Under the pieces are notes generated by a model, which was not told the DNA's origin, did not search any database, and saw only the letters and a program-made list of their open reading frames with translations. A program made the translations under genes and the position numbers. A DNA stretch of 52,631 bases from Caecibacteroides pullorum. Its GTDB lineage: Bacteria; Bacteroidota; Bacteroidia; Bacteroidales; Bacteroidaceae. Location: the NCBI RefSeq assembly GCF_019239235.1, contig NZ_JAAZTS010000023.1, positions 1-52,631 on the forward strand, in the 5' to 3' direction. Below, in pieces: positions 1-7,886 of this stretch (its first letter is position 1; every line of letters begins with the position of its first letter).

Positions 1-112
1 AAAATAAAATTGACCCCCATCACCAGGACTTTTAAAGGGGCAATCGTATGATAAATAAGGTGGGCAGATTCTTTTTGGCCAAAGGGGTCAAATTTGTTTG
101 GCTTTTCCAGGT
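1..112. other. Window edge with inverted repeat upstream of gdx
   Basis: No gene is visible. AAATTGACCCC at 7-17 is mirrored by GGGGTCAA at 84-91, followed by ATTT, so an imperfect inverted repeat flanks about 66 bp. It could be the remains of an insertion-sequence end or a transcript hairpin ahead of the exporter gene. I looked for guanidine-riboswitch features, since these often precede gdx genes, and could not recognise them. Confidence 0.3.
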
Positions 113-439
113 ATGAATTGGATAATTTTATTTTTGGCAGGATTGTTTGAGGTAAGCCTTACATTCTGCTTGGGAAAAACGAGAGAGGCATCAGGTATTG
201 GTTTTTATCTGTGGGGAAGCGGTTTCTTGGCTTCCACGGTATTGAGTATGGCATTACTTGCCAAAGCGGTTCAGACTTTGCCATTGGGCACGGCATACGC
301 CATTTGGACGGGTATCGGAGCGGTCGGCACGGTCTTGATTGGGATATTCGTTTTCAAAGAGCCGGCCACTCCCATACGGCTTTTCTTCCTGTTCACGCTC
401 ATTGCCTCCTTGATTGGATTGAAAGTTGTGTCATACTGA
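113..439 (+). CDS. Small multidrug resistance (SMR) exporter, Gdx/SugE type
   Basis: A 108-residue four-helix inner-membrane protein of the SMR family, which works as a dual-topology antiporter exchanging protons for guanidinium or quaternary ammonium cations. The conserved membrane glutamate is Glu13 (LAGLFEV). The Gdx/SugE signature WTGIGAVG follows in the third helix. I chose the ATG at 113 because it places Glu13 at the family position; an upstream TTG in frame would add five residues. It ends 12 bp before the MFS gene, so the two are probably one transcript. The substrate is inferred from family; SMR members are hard to split by eye. Confidence 0.85.
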   Translation: MNWIILFLAGLFEVSLTFCLGKTREASGIGFYLWGSGFLASTVLSMALLAKAVQTLPLGTAYAIWTGIGAVGTVLIGIFVFKEPATPIRLFFLFTLIASLIGLKVVSY

Positions 440-451
440 AAGGAGGAATAA

Positions 452-1657
452 ATGATGAAATATGAATTGAGAGAAAACCACGGCATTCCGGCACCTCTGC
501 TGGCTCTGCTGGCAGTCGCTACCGGGCTTTCCGTTGCCAACTGCTACTACAACCAGCCTTTGTTGGGCAGCATGGCAAAGGATTTTGGGGTAAGCGACTT
601 TTCTGCCAGCATGGTTGCGACATTGACCCAGATAGGTTATGTAGTCGGACTTGTGTTTGTCATTCCGCTTGGCGATTTGGTTTCACGAAAGCAGCTGATA
701 TTGACCAATTATATCATTTCATCGTGCGCATTGCTTGCCATAGCACTTGCCCCTAACATCTATTGGGTGTGGGGCGCATCCTTGCTTGCCGGAGCATCTT
801 CGGTTATGCCGCAGTTCTTCATCCCGTTGGTGTCTTTCCATTCAGCACCAGCACACAAAGTACGCAACGTGGGGATTATACAGTCCTGTCTGCTCATAGG
901 CATTCTTGGCTCACGGGTGTTAAGTGGTTTCCTGGCTGATATGTGGGGATGGCGTTCCGTCTATTTTGTGGCTTGTGTGTTTATGCTCGGATGCTTTCTT
1001 ATGATTTACAAGATGCTTCCCGTTCTGCCTGCTCGTTCACGTGAAAATTATGCGGGTCTGATGAAATCCTTGTTGCGTCTGCTTGCCAAATACCCGTACT
1101 TGCGTATCGCTTCGTTGAGGGCGGCATTGGCTTATGGCTCGTTCTTTGCGTTGTGGAGTTGCCTTGCTTTCCGGATGAAGCAAGAGCCATTCTTTGCGGA
1201 TGACGATATTATCGGGGCACTCGGTTTGTGCGGATTGGCAGGTGCGTCTACGGTTGTATTCATTAGCGGCTATATCCAGAAGTACGGCGTAAGGTTCTTC
1301 TCCATTGTCGGGGGATGTGTTATCTTGGCTGCATGGTTGTTGGCATTTTTTGGAAATGACAGCTACTTGTGGATGATAATCGCCATCCTTTTGATTGATG
1401 CAGGAATGCAATGCATCCATTTGTCAAATCAGACCAGCGTGGTCTCCCTTGACGCATCCGCCATCAACCGAGTCAATACCGTTTATATGACCATCTACTT
1501 TCTGGGCGGTTCTGCTGGTACGTTCGTTTCAGGTCTGTTTTGGCAACATTACGGATGGGCAGGCGTGGTAGGAGTAGGAGTTGCCTTTACCGTGGCTTCC
1601 TTGTTCGTTAATTGCTTCCAACCAAGACTGCATAAGGATGAATGCTCAATATTCTGA
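452..1657 (+). CDS. MFS transporter
   Basis: A 401-residue polytopic membrane protein of the major facilitator superfamily, with about 12 hydrophobic segments. It has a cytoplasmic loop motif of the G-D-x-x-x-R-K type after the second helix (GDLVSRK) and an ANCYYNQPLL stretch in helix 1 that is typical of a drug/H+ antiporter-like subgroup. A strong Shine-Dalgarno AGGAGG lies 6 bp upstream at 441-446, unusual for Bacteroides, where such sites are usually weak. This suggests acquired DNA, as does its pairing with an SMR exporter. The start could also be the next ATG at 455. The exported substrate cannot be told. Confidence 0.85.
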   Translation: MMKYELRENHGIPAPLLALLAVATGLSVANCYYNQPLLGSMAKDFGVSDFSASMVATLTQIGYVVGLVFVIPLGDLVSRKQLILTNYIISSCALLAIALAPNIYWVWGASLLAGASSVMPQFFIPLVSFHSAPAHKVRNVGIIQSCLLIGILGSRVLSGFLADMWGWRSVYFVACVFMLGCFLMIYKMLPVLPARSRENYAGLMKSLLRLLAKYPYLRIASLRAALAYGSFFALWSCLAFRMKQEPFFADDDIIGALGLCGLAGASTVVFISGYIQKYGVRFFSIVGGCVILAAWLLAFFGNDSYLWMIIAILLIDAGMQCIHLSNQTSVVSLDASAINRVNTVYMTIYFLGGSAGTFVSGLFWQHYGWAGVVGVGVAFTVASLFVNCFQPRLHKDECSIF

Positions 1658-1702
1658 CTAAAATAATTTTTGGAATGATCCTTTCAGTCTGAATATTTTT
1701 CA

Positions 1703-1710
1703 TACCTTTG
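1703..1710 (+). promoter_or_regulatory. Possible Bacteroides -7 element
   Basis: TACCTTTG fits TAnnTTTG. The -33 match is poor (CTTT about 18 bp upstream). It would start a transcript about 25 bp before the small ORF at 1742. Confidence 0.35.
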
Positions 1711-1741
1711 TACCGTAAGAGTTTCCCGAACAAGCAAAGCG

Positions 1742-1918
1742 ATGCAGACCACGGCAATTAGAACGGTTACCAACTCATTACCCGAAAACGAGGCAATTCT
1801 TCTAACTTTCTTGATTTCAAAGAGGTATATTCCTCATACAGATTTACGGAAAATTCATGGAAAAACGCCCCAACTTCAACAGATATTTCCTTTTATCCGC
1901 CTACAACCTTACTTCTAA
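1742..1918 (+). CDS. Possible truncated small protein, 58 residues
   Basis: A short frame begins MQTTAIRTVTNSLPENEA and ends inside the 3' end of the oppositely oriented TraB-family gene. The first 25 residues look protein-like and sit behind a possible -7 element, while the second half looks like random translation. I read it as the 5' remnant of a gene whose rest was lost when the neighbouring sequence was joined. I do not recognise the family. It may not be expressed. Confidence 0.25.
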   Translation: MQTTAIRTVTNSLPENEAILLTFLISKRYIPHTDLRKIHGKTPQLQQIFPFIRLQPYF

Positions 1919-2684
1919 AACTCCCAATACTCTTTAAGCACCAACCCGTCACATTCCTTCAACAACTTCAGAAGTCCGGGTTTGTGCTCCAGGCCAACCA
2001 ATACCAACAAACGTTTGCCTGAATAGGCTTCGGCCATCTTCCGGATATTGGCAGCCATCACCTCGTTGCGCTCATACCAACGGGACGAACAAAGCCTCGC
2101 CAATGATTGAGCATCTCCTCCGTTTCCACAATAGACACCAACTTCTGATAAAGAATATACTCACGAAGCGACAAATATCCCATCGTCATGCTGGAATTCA
2201 TGTCACGCGGTGAAGCGAATTCCATATCATTATAGTTCATCACTTGGAGGATCAGCTCCATATCTTCCCGATTCTTCCGACTCAGTTTATCCGCCCGATA
2301 CAAGGACAATGCGTCGCGCCACATGCTGTCCTGCCGTTCAAAGTACCGATGCTCCCGATACCATTCATTTCGACCCGTAATTTCGAAAGGACGTAAATCT
2401 ACGCCCCGCTCCTGCTGGTAGCGATGCGCTCCTATGTTTTCATTAGTCGACAGAAGGTCGGGATACTTCTCCAGATCGAAGCGGAAATTTTTGTCGAAGA
2501 AAGTAGAATCCAGCTCCATCAACACCACATCGGGCTGAACCCGCAACAGGATGGCATAAACACTATCACTATTGAAATACGTACAAGGATTATGTTTCGT
2601 CCCCACCAGACAAACTTCAGTCTGGCCTTGTACCCGACAGAGACTACAAAGAATAAACAGGCAAAATATCAGACTTTTTTTCAT
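1915..2684 (-). pseudogene. TraB/GumN-family secreted protein, frameshifted
   Basis: The upstream frame (2684 to about 2100) starts with a signal peptide (MKKSLIFCLFILCSL) and has the TraB/PrgY-type opening motif VCLVGTKHN. The continuation to 1915 (RLCSSRWYERNEVMAANI, then a GLEHKPGLLKLL tail) is in another frame. Translation leaves frame near 2095-2105, within the codons for LNHW. The two parts make one normal-length protein of about 255 residues, so a single-base indel, real or a sequencing error, is the simplest explanation. TraB-family proteins of Bacteroidetes are envelope proteins of uncertain activity. A good promoter (TTTG at 2737-2740, 18 bp, TATCTTTG at 2711-2718, minus strand) is still present. 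Confidence 0.75.
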
Positions 2685-2967
2685 ACGCTTAATAATGGTA
2701 CACCTCAGTACAAAGATAACACTTCCATTTCAAAAGCAAACAGCTTTGAACAAGCGAAAAGGAAAAATCACATCCGATGCTAGAAATTTATAACAGGTTT
2801 ACTATCTTTGTAATCGGGTTAAGAATATCCTTCCAAACCAATACGCATGAGAGAGAAAAAGAAGAAACGCTATGCCTGTCTCATACTTGAAAAACGGCAT
2901 AATCGGCTCACGTTTCTGTATTCCAAACCTTAAACCTCTATTGAGCCCATAGAGAAATTGTATAACC

Positions 2968-3792
2968 ATGAACAGATTTATCATTCCCCTGTTTACGTTC
3001 ATCAGTCTCTTTTGGACAGCTTGCAATGACGACGACAAGCCGACAGATATCGTGAAAGAGATTGCCATGTCAGTTTCTTCGGAAACAGGCATCATGTATG
3101 CCCCCTCCGATACCGATAAAGAACACCCCATAGAATGTATGCTCATCAAGACTGAAGACAATTTCAAAGAATGGCAACCGCTTGCTTTCGGTGCCATCGA
3201 AGGCTTCACCTACGAACGAGGGCATGAATATGAACTTCGGGTCAAAAGAACCATTCTTGCCAATCCACCGATGGATGCCCCAGACCGCACCTATACGCTT
3301 GTATCCATTCTTCAGGACCGGCTTGTCACTGAGCCTGAAATACCGGATGACAAAGAAATCCAATCGGAAGAAGATATCGAGTACGAAGAATCATGCCCCA
3401 TCAACAAGTATGCTATTGCTATGGGAAAAGAACTGTTGGTTGACAGTGAAGGTAATATAAGATATAATAACGGTGATCGGTTACCATCTTATGATATGGC
3501 TCGGCTTTGGATAGAAAACATTCTCCCTAAAGATGATCCGAATTGGATAGATCTCCAACGTATCCCCTATATGGCGACTTATATTTATGTTTTGTCACCC
3601 CTTACTGATGAAATCCGCCTGATCAGAAACGGTTCATCGGGACCGATGTTCAAGGATGTAGTTCCGGAGGACGAGTTCAATCACATCACAGGTTCCATGC
3701 AGGCAGGCGAAGAACTGCATTACGCACTGATTCTTGCCAATGTCTACAAACTAGGATTGCAAAAATTGGAATTCACGCTGAAGAAGCAATAA
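2968..3792 (+). CDS. DUF4377 domain lipoprotein
   Basis: A 274-residue protein with a signal peptide ending in a lipobox (LFWTAC, Cys about residue 19) followed by acidic residues, which suggests surface export in Bacteroides. Residues about 55-110 match the DUF4377 pattern: a cysteine and ECMLIK strand, GFTYERGHEYELRV, then NPPMDAPDRTYTLVSIL. The C-terminal 150 residues are of unknown family. Function is unknown; DUF4377 is often found in small secreted lipoproteins and beside HslJ-like domains. A TATCTTTG element at 2803-2810 could start transcription, leaving a leader of about 150 nt in which I see no clear structure. Confidence 0.7.
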   Translation: MNRFIIPLFTFISLFWTACNDDDKPTDIVKEIAMSVSSETGIMYAPSDTDKEHPIECMLIKTEDNFKEWQPLAFGAIEGFTYERGHEYELRVKRTILANPPMDAPDRTYTLVSILQDRLVTEPEIPDDKEIQSEEDIEYEESCPINKYAIAMGKELLVDSEGNIRYNNGDRLPSYDMARLWIENILPKDDPNWIDLQRIPYMATYIYVLSPLTDEIRLIRNGSSGPMFKDVVPEDEFNHITGSMQAGEELHYALILANVYKLGLQKLEFTLKKQ

Positions 3793-3830
3793 TACGAACT
3801 GTCATCCTTAAATATATAAAGTACATTATT

Positions 3831-3906
3831 AAGGCGCGGATTACGCGGAAGAGCACGGAAAAGACTAAAAAAGATCCGTGAATTCCCGCGTAATCCGCGC
3901 CTTCAT
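3831..3906. repeat. Long inverted repeat, REP-like
   Basis: AAGGCGCGGATTACGCGG at 3831-3848 is mirrored by CCGCGTAATCCGCGCCTT at 3886-3903, with a second inner match around CACGGA/TCCGTG. There is no T-run, so it need not be a terminator. Short phrases of the form GCGGATTACGCGG recur between Bacteroides genes, so this may be a dispersed intergenic repeat that also ends the transcript of the lipoprotein gene. Confidence 0.6.
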
Positions 3907-3962
3907 GCTACAATCGGCCAGTCACTCTTTACCACTTTCTCATATTCCTCCCCAAAAAGTTC

Positions 3963-3970
3963 TATTTTTG
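3963..3970 (+). promoter_or_regulatory. -7 element for the ECF sigma gene
   Basis: TATTTTTG matches TAnnTTTG and lies 58 bp upstream of the sigma factor start. The -33 region is weak (TTTC at 3936-3939, 23 bp away). Confidence 0.5.
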
Positions 3971-4028
3971 TGTAGTTTTTCCGACGGCGCCTGCGTCTAA
4001 CGGACAAAAAACAACTACTTAATTCGAT

Positions 4029-4508
4029 ATGGAAACATTGGATACTACATTTGCGCAAATGATCAGGGAACACAAAAGCACCATCTACACGGTGTGCTTC
4101 ATGTTCTCGAAAGATTCCGATGAAGTCAGCGACCTGTTTCAGGAAGTACTCATCAATCTGTGGAAAGGCTACGCATCTTTCCAAAACCGCAGCAGCGTTG
4201 ACACCTGGATTTGGAAGGTGAGCTTCAACACCTGTATCTCCTACGAACGGAAAAAGCAGAAGCGGGCCACCCTCCCACTAACCATGGACATCAACCTGTT
4301 TGAAGACAAGGACGAAGACTCCCGGCAAATCCGGCAACTCTACGACCGCATCCACCGGCTCAAGCCTTTCGATCGTGCCATCGTCCTGCTATGGCTGGAA
4401 AACATGAGTTACGAAGAGATAGGTGCCATCGTCGGCATCTCGACCAAGAACGTATCCGTGCGCCTGTATCGCATCAAGGAGGAGTTGAAAAAAATGTCGA
4501 ACCGCTAA
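4029..4508 (+). CDS. ECF-type RNA polymerase sigma factor
   Basis: A 159-residue sigma-70 family protein with region 2 at residues about 10-75 (VSDLFQEVLINLWKGYASF, VDTWIWKVSFNTCI) and region 4 at about 100-150 (RAIVLLWLENMSYEEIGAIVGISTKNVSVRLYRIKEEL, a helix-turn-helix). Sigma-region 3 is absent, which defines the ECF group. The gene is followed after 12 bp by a membrane protein gene, so that protein may sense a signal or hold the sigma factor. The target genes are not evident. It is not closely similar to the second ECF factor in the window at 23540-24091. Confidence 0.88.
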   Translation: METLDTTFAQMIREHKSTIYTVCFMFSKDSDEVSDLFQEVLINLWKGYASFQNRSSVDTWIWKVSFNTCISYERKKQKRATLPLTMDINLFEDKDEDSRQIRQLYDRIHRLKPFDRAIVLLWLENMSYEEIGAIVGISTKNVSVRLYRIKEELKKMSNR

Positions 4509-4520
4509 AAACGCATCAGT

Positions 4521-5105
4521 ATGGAAAAGTATCAAGATAACTTCGAACTGGAAGAAATGAAACAACAAATCCAGTTATTGAAAGACAAGCTGGCCAAAGA
4601 AACCATTATCAGCGAAAAAATGATGATGCAATCCACCCGGGAAAAACTAACCTATATCAATCGCAATAAGAGACTCATGTATATAGGAATTCCGTTTGCC
4701 CTGATCTATTGCAATATGTTTTTCATCTGGATGAACTATTCATGGATGTTCTGTGTCGTCACTTCCCTCTTTCTGATTGCCGCCTGCCTGTATCAGATAT
4801 ACAGCCACAAAGGCGTAAACATCCAAGAAATATCGACCGACAATCTGGTGGACATCAGCAAAGCCCTGATACGCATGAACCGTCTGGGGCTGAAATGGCT
4901 GTGTTTCGGACTGCCGTTCGCCCTGCTATGGATTGTTTGGTTCATCATTGAGAGCTACCCCAAAGAAAGCGGAGAATCCATCTGCATCGGAGGAAGTGTC
5001 GGGTTCGTGGCCGGAGCCATCATAGGCCTGCGGTATCTCAAGAATAAACGTCGCAAAGCCAAGGAGGCCATCCGCGACATCGAGGAATACACCCGGGAGG
5101 ACTAA
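4521..5105 (+). CDS. Membrane protein cotranscribed with ECF sigma factor
   Basis: A 194-residue protein with an N-terminal coiled-coil stretch (residues about 8-50, rich in Glu, Lys, Gln and Leu) followed by four hydrophobic segments at roughly 53-72, 74-92, 123-143 and 150-168, and a basic-acidic C-terminal tail. It shows no zinc-binding anti-sigma motif. Its position 12 bp after the sigma gene suggests a regulatory partner, possibly an unconventional anti-sigma factor with a cytoplasmic coiled coil. I do not recognise the family. Confidence 0.6.
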   Translation: MEKYQDNFELEEMKQQIQLLKDKLAKETIISEKMMMQSTREKLTYINRNKRLMYIGIPFALIYCNMFFIWMNYSWMFCVVTSLFLIAACLYQIYSHKGVNIQEISTDNLVDISKALIRMNRLGLKWLCFGLPFALLWIVWFIIESYPKESGESICIGGSVGFVAGAIIGLRYLKNKRRKAKEAIRDIEEYTRED

Positions 5106-5690
5106 AATTCCATAGCCAACATTACCCACCCTAAACATCAACATTAGCTCCGTAAAGTGGCACTTTAGCGCGCTAAAGAGGGACTTTACGGAGCTAAAGA
5201 GGGATACTGCATTTCCATCTCCAAAGTTCTGTTCGAACGGACTACAGTACACATATTTTTTCTCCAGTCAGGAAATTCTTTTTTGTTAGTCAGGAAAAAA
5301 TATTTTGCCAGTCAGGGCACGACATATACAAGAGTGACAAAGCAACAGATACGCAATTCAAGGAATACAAAGCCAAGAAATTGAAACATTGCATAATTTT
5401 GATAGAACAATTCCGATTGCATCGTTTAGTTGTATGTTCAGACTATAATATAGAGCTTTCCGTTTTTTGGAAAATCTGCAAAAAGAAATCAGGAACTTGA
5501 AGGGATAATCAAGAACAAATGCTATCTTTGCAATACTAACAAAAAATAGAGTTGTTCAACCCATATGAAATGGCAAGTGTGCATATAGCTACGCTTAACG
5601 GATAGCATTTTAGTCATAGTTATTCAGCAACAGACAGGCTTATAATAGGTTTGTCCTTTCTTGTTTTGCCATTATTCCAAATTCATAATT
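5106..5690. other. Gene-poor interval with a cruciform repeat and a possible promoter
   Basis: No convincing gene. It holds a nested palindrome at 5147-5194, three spaced copies of AGTCAGG between 5269 and 5313, and a TATCTTTG -7 element at 5523-5530 that would start a leader of about 215 nt reaching the MATE gene. The rest is AT-rich with no structure I can support. Confidence 0.5.
5147..5200. repeat. Nested palindrome of the GCTAAAG repeat family
   Basis: GCTCCGTAAAGT (5147-5158) pairs with ACTTTACGGAGC (5183-5194) and encloses a perfect 16-bp palindrome CTTTAGCGCGCTAAAG (5163-5178). ACGGAGCTAAAG is shared with the tandem array near 36761-36772, so these are two sites of one dispersed repeat family. 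Confidence 0.6.
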
Positions 5691-5753
5691 ATGCGATGTG
5701 TCATGCCGCCTTGCGCAGCAGGACTTGTCGCATCATATCAAGTTGAACAATGA
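5691..5753 (+). CDS. Candidate 20-residue leader peptide ahead of the MATE gene
   Basis: A short frame starting ATGCGATGTGTC encodes MRCVMPPCAAGLVASYQVEQ. Its stop overlaps the MATE start as ATGA. ATGCGA at its start pairs with TCGCAT at 5728-5733, and an inner GC-rich segment can fold, so translation of the peptide would open the hairpin next to the exporter start. This is the layout of a translational attenuator or coupling ORF. No protein evidence is possible for so short a frame. Confidence 0.4.
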   Translation: MRCVMPPCAAGLVASYQVEQ

Positions 5754-7039
5754 ACTATACATATAAGAATATTTGGCTCATCAACTTTCCCGTAATGATG
5801 AGCATCCTTATCGAACAACTTATCAATATTACCGATGCTATTTTCTTGGGACATGTAGGAGAAATAGAACTGGGTGCATCCGCTCTTGCCGGGATTTGGT
5901 ATCTGGCTATCTATATGCTTGGCTTCGGTTTCAGTTTGGGCTTACAGGTCGTTATCGCACGGCGTAATGGCGAGCAGCATTATTCCGAAACAGGGAAGAC
6001 ATTCTTTCAAGGATTGTTTTTCCTGTCGGGACTTGCTGTCTTTTTGTATTTGTTCTCCAAACTGTTTTCCCCGATTATTCTAAGTAGGCTGATTGCTTCT
6101 GCGGAAGTCTATCATGCTGTGATTGATTATTTGGACGGGCGAATTTGGGGACTATTGTTCTCCTTTCCATTCCTTGCTTTACGTTCGTTCATGGTCGGCA
6201 TCACCCGTACAAAAGCCTTGAACATGGCGGCTCTGACAGCTGTATTAGTGAACATTCCAAGTAATTGGCTGCTCATATTCCATTGGAACATGGGAATAGC
6301 AGGTGCAGCCATCGCATCGTCTTTTGCCGAAGCGTGTTCGTTGGCAGTGTTGGCAATTCGTGTTTCACGTAAAATGGATAAAAGGCTTTATGGCTTGTCT
6401 TGGAGCTTCGACAAAGGTGTATTACTCCATGTTTGTCGTGTATCCGTTTGGAGCATGTTCCAATCGTTTATCAGCGTAGCCCCTTGGTTTCTGTTTTTCG
6501 TAGCAATAGAACATTTGGGAGAATTGCAACTGGCAGTGGCAAACATTCTCCGAAGCATATCCGCCCTGTTCTTTGTCATTGTCAATTCATTTGCCGCCAC
6601 AACTGGTTCGTTAGTAAGCAATCTGATTGGAGCAAACGAAAGAGGACAAGTGTTTCCGCTGTGCAGCAGGGTTATACGATTAGGCTATGCCATCGGCTTA
6701 CCGCTGATTACGCTTGCGTTGGTATTCCATCAGCCTGTTGTCAGTGTCTATACAGATAATTCGAATATCGTACAAACTGCATGGTTGCCGTTTGTGGTCA
6801 TGTTGCTTAACTACGTCTTTGCCTTACCCGGTTATGTCTATATGAATGCTGTAACGGGAACAGGAGCAACACGGACAGCTTCCATCTTTCAGGCGACAAC
6901 CATTGTCGCCTATCTGCTCTACCTGTGGGGATTGAGCCATTGGGATGTACCCCTTGCCGTTTATTGGACGGTAGAATACCTGTTCGTGATTGGACTTGGG
7001 GTGCAATCTGTTATTTATCTTAAATATAAACACTATTAA
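5750..7039 (+). CDS. MATE-family multidrug efflux transporter
   Basis: A 429-residue polytopic protein with about 12 transmembrane helices and the MATE hallmarks: MMSILIEQLINITDAIFLGHVGE at the start, a matching half in the second repeat, and the VNSFAATTGSLVSNLIGANE segment in helix 8. MATE proteins export cationic or amphipathic drugs using Na+ or H+ gradients. It is followed after 3 bp by an acetyltransferase gene, so export and modification of drugs may be combined. The GC content is lower than in the core genes to the right, and the structured leader hints at inducible resistance. The substrate is not predictable. Confidence 0.88.
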   Translation: MNYTYKNIWLINFPVMMSILIEQLINITDAIFLGHVGEIELGASALAGIWYLAIYMLGFGFSLGLQVVIARRNGEQHYSETGKTFFQGLFFLSGLAVFLYLFSKLFSPIILSRLIASAEVYHAVIDYLDGRIWGLLFSFPFLALRSFMVGITRTKALNMAALTAVLVNIPSNWLLIFHWNMGIAGAAIASSFAEACSLAVLAIRVSRKMDKRLYGLSWSFDKGVLLHVCRVSVWSMFQSFISVAPWFLFFVAIEHLGELQLAVANILRSISALFFVIVNSFAATTGSLVSNLIGANERGQVFPLCSRVIRLGYAIGLPLITLALVFHQPVVSVYTDNSNIVQTAWLPFVVMLLNYVFALPGYVYMNAVTGTGATRTASIFQATTIVAYLLYLWGLSHWDVPLAVYWTVEYLFVIGLGVQSVIYLKYKHY

Positions 7040-7042
7040 AAA

Positions 7043-7687
7043 TTGAATGTCATGATGAAAAAGATATATCCACGCACAGGCGACACGCAGACTGTGTACC
7101 TGAATGCGGTTGTAAAAGACCCGTCTATCGAAGTGGGCGACTATACCATCTACAATGATTTCGTGTCCGATCCGTTGCTTTTCGAACGAAACAATGTGCT
7201 CTATCATTACCCTATCAACCATGAGCGGCTGATAATTGGCAAGTTTTGTTCCATTGCCTGCGGTGTGAAATTTCTGTTCAACTGTGCCAACCATACCTTG
7301 AAATCCTTATCCACCTATACTTTTCCGCTTTTTTATGAAGATTGGGATTTGCAGAAATCGGACGTGGTAACAGCTTGGGATAACAAAGGCGACATCGTGA
7401 TAGGCAACGATGTATGGATAGGCTATGAAGCATTGATTATGGCTGGCGTTCACATCGGCAACGGGGTAATCATAGGCTCCCGTGCCGTTGTTACGAAAGA
7501 TGTACCGCCTTATACGATAGTTGGCGGTGTTCCTGCTCGACCAATAAGGAAACGTTTCACGGACGATACAATTCAAAAACTGGAAGCATTGAAATGGTGG
7601 GATTGGTCTTATGAGAAAATCAAGCAAAGTTTGCCTTATCTTTTGAATGGAGATATCGAAAATTTATCAAAACAAAAATTCCCGTAA
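7043..7687 (+). CDS. CatB/Vat-like hexapeptide-repeat O-acetyltransferase
   Basis: A 214-residue left-handed beta-helix acyltransferase of the xenobiotic acetyltransferase group. Key parts: LIIGKFCSIACG, then the catalytic histidine in CANH (His84), IVIGNDVWIGYEALIMAGVHIGNG, VIIGSRAVVTKDV and YTIVGGVPARPIRKRF. Known members acetylate chloramphenicol (CatB) or streptogramin A (Vat) with acetyl-CoA. The YHY and ANH segments look more Vat-like, but the substrate cannot be assigned. ATGs at 7052 and 7055 are equally possible starts. It overlaps nothing and ends at a hairpin. Confidence 0.8.
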   Translation: MNVMMKKIYPRTGDTQTVYLNAVVKDPSIEVGDYTIYNDFVSDPLLFERNNVLYHYPINHERLIIGKFCSIACGVKFLFNCANHTLKSLSTYTFPLFYEDWDLQKSDVVTAWDNKGDIVIGNDVWIGYEALIMAGVHIGNGVIIGSRAVVTKDVPPYTIVGGVPARPIRKRFTDDTIQKLEALKWWDWSYEKIKQSLPYLLNGDIENLSKQKFP

Positions 7688-7710
7688 AGCACTGACTTTA
7701 CGGGAATTAA
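7675..7710 (+). terminator. Hairpin after the acetyltransferase gene
   Basis: AATTCCCGTAAAG pairs with CTTTACGGGAATT across a 6-nt loop (about 7677-7708). The stem is strong but there is no downstream T-run. It sits just outside the left attachment site. Confidence 0.65.
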
Positions 7711-7713
7711 CTC

Positions 7714-7726
7714 GCGGAGAGACAGG
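7714..7726. other. attL of the NBU2-like element
   Basis: GCGGAGAGACAGG, identical to the copy at 18945-18957 in the tRNA-Ser gene. TCGAAC also matches after three mismatched bases. Confidence 0.9.
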
Positions 7727-7840
7727 CTCTCGAACTTATACTTTCACAGAATATCATAAAACTGCAAACGACTGATAATCAAGTGTAAATTACAATATAG
7801 AGTAAAAGTAAATGTTTCTAAATGTCTTTTGCTATCTCAA

Positions 7841-7886
7841 TAATTGGGTGTATATTTGGGTGTAGAATTTCAAACGCACCCAATTA
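7841..7886. promoter_or_regulatory. Left integrase arm-site candidates and operator
   Basis: TTGGGTGTA occurs at 7844-7852 and 7856-7864, exactly 12 bp apart. An inverted copy CACCCAATTA at 7877-7886 mirrors TAATTGGGTG at 7841-7850 and runs into the integrase start codon. The right end has the same 12-bp-phased pair at 18891-18911. Confidence 0.6.

Noticed and set aside
1..112. Guanidine riboswitch upstream of the SMR exporter
   Set aside because: I looked for the conserved ykkC-type elements and could not find them. Only a simple inverted repeat is visible.
2847..2933. 28-codon frame in the leader of the DUF4377 gene
   Set aside because: Very basic, short and without supporting start signals. 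It is not distinguishable from chance.
7844..7885. Longer integrase start upstream of 7886
   Set aside because: The extra codons are made of the repeated TTGGGTGTA sites, which also occur outside any gene at the right end of the element.
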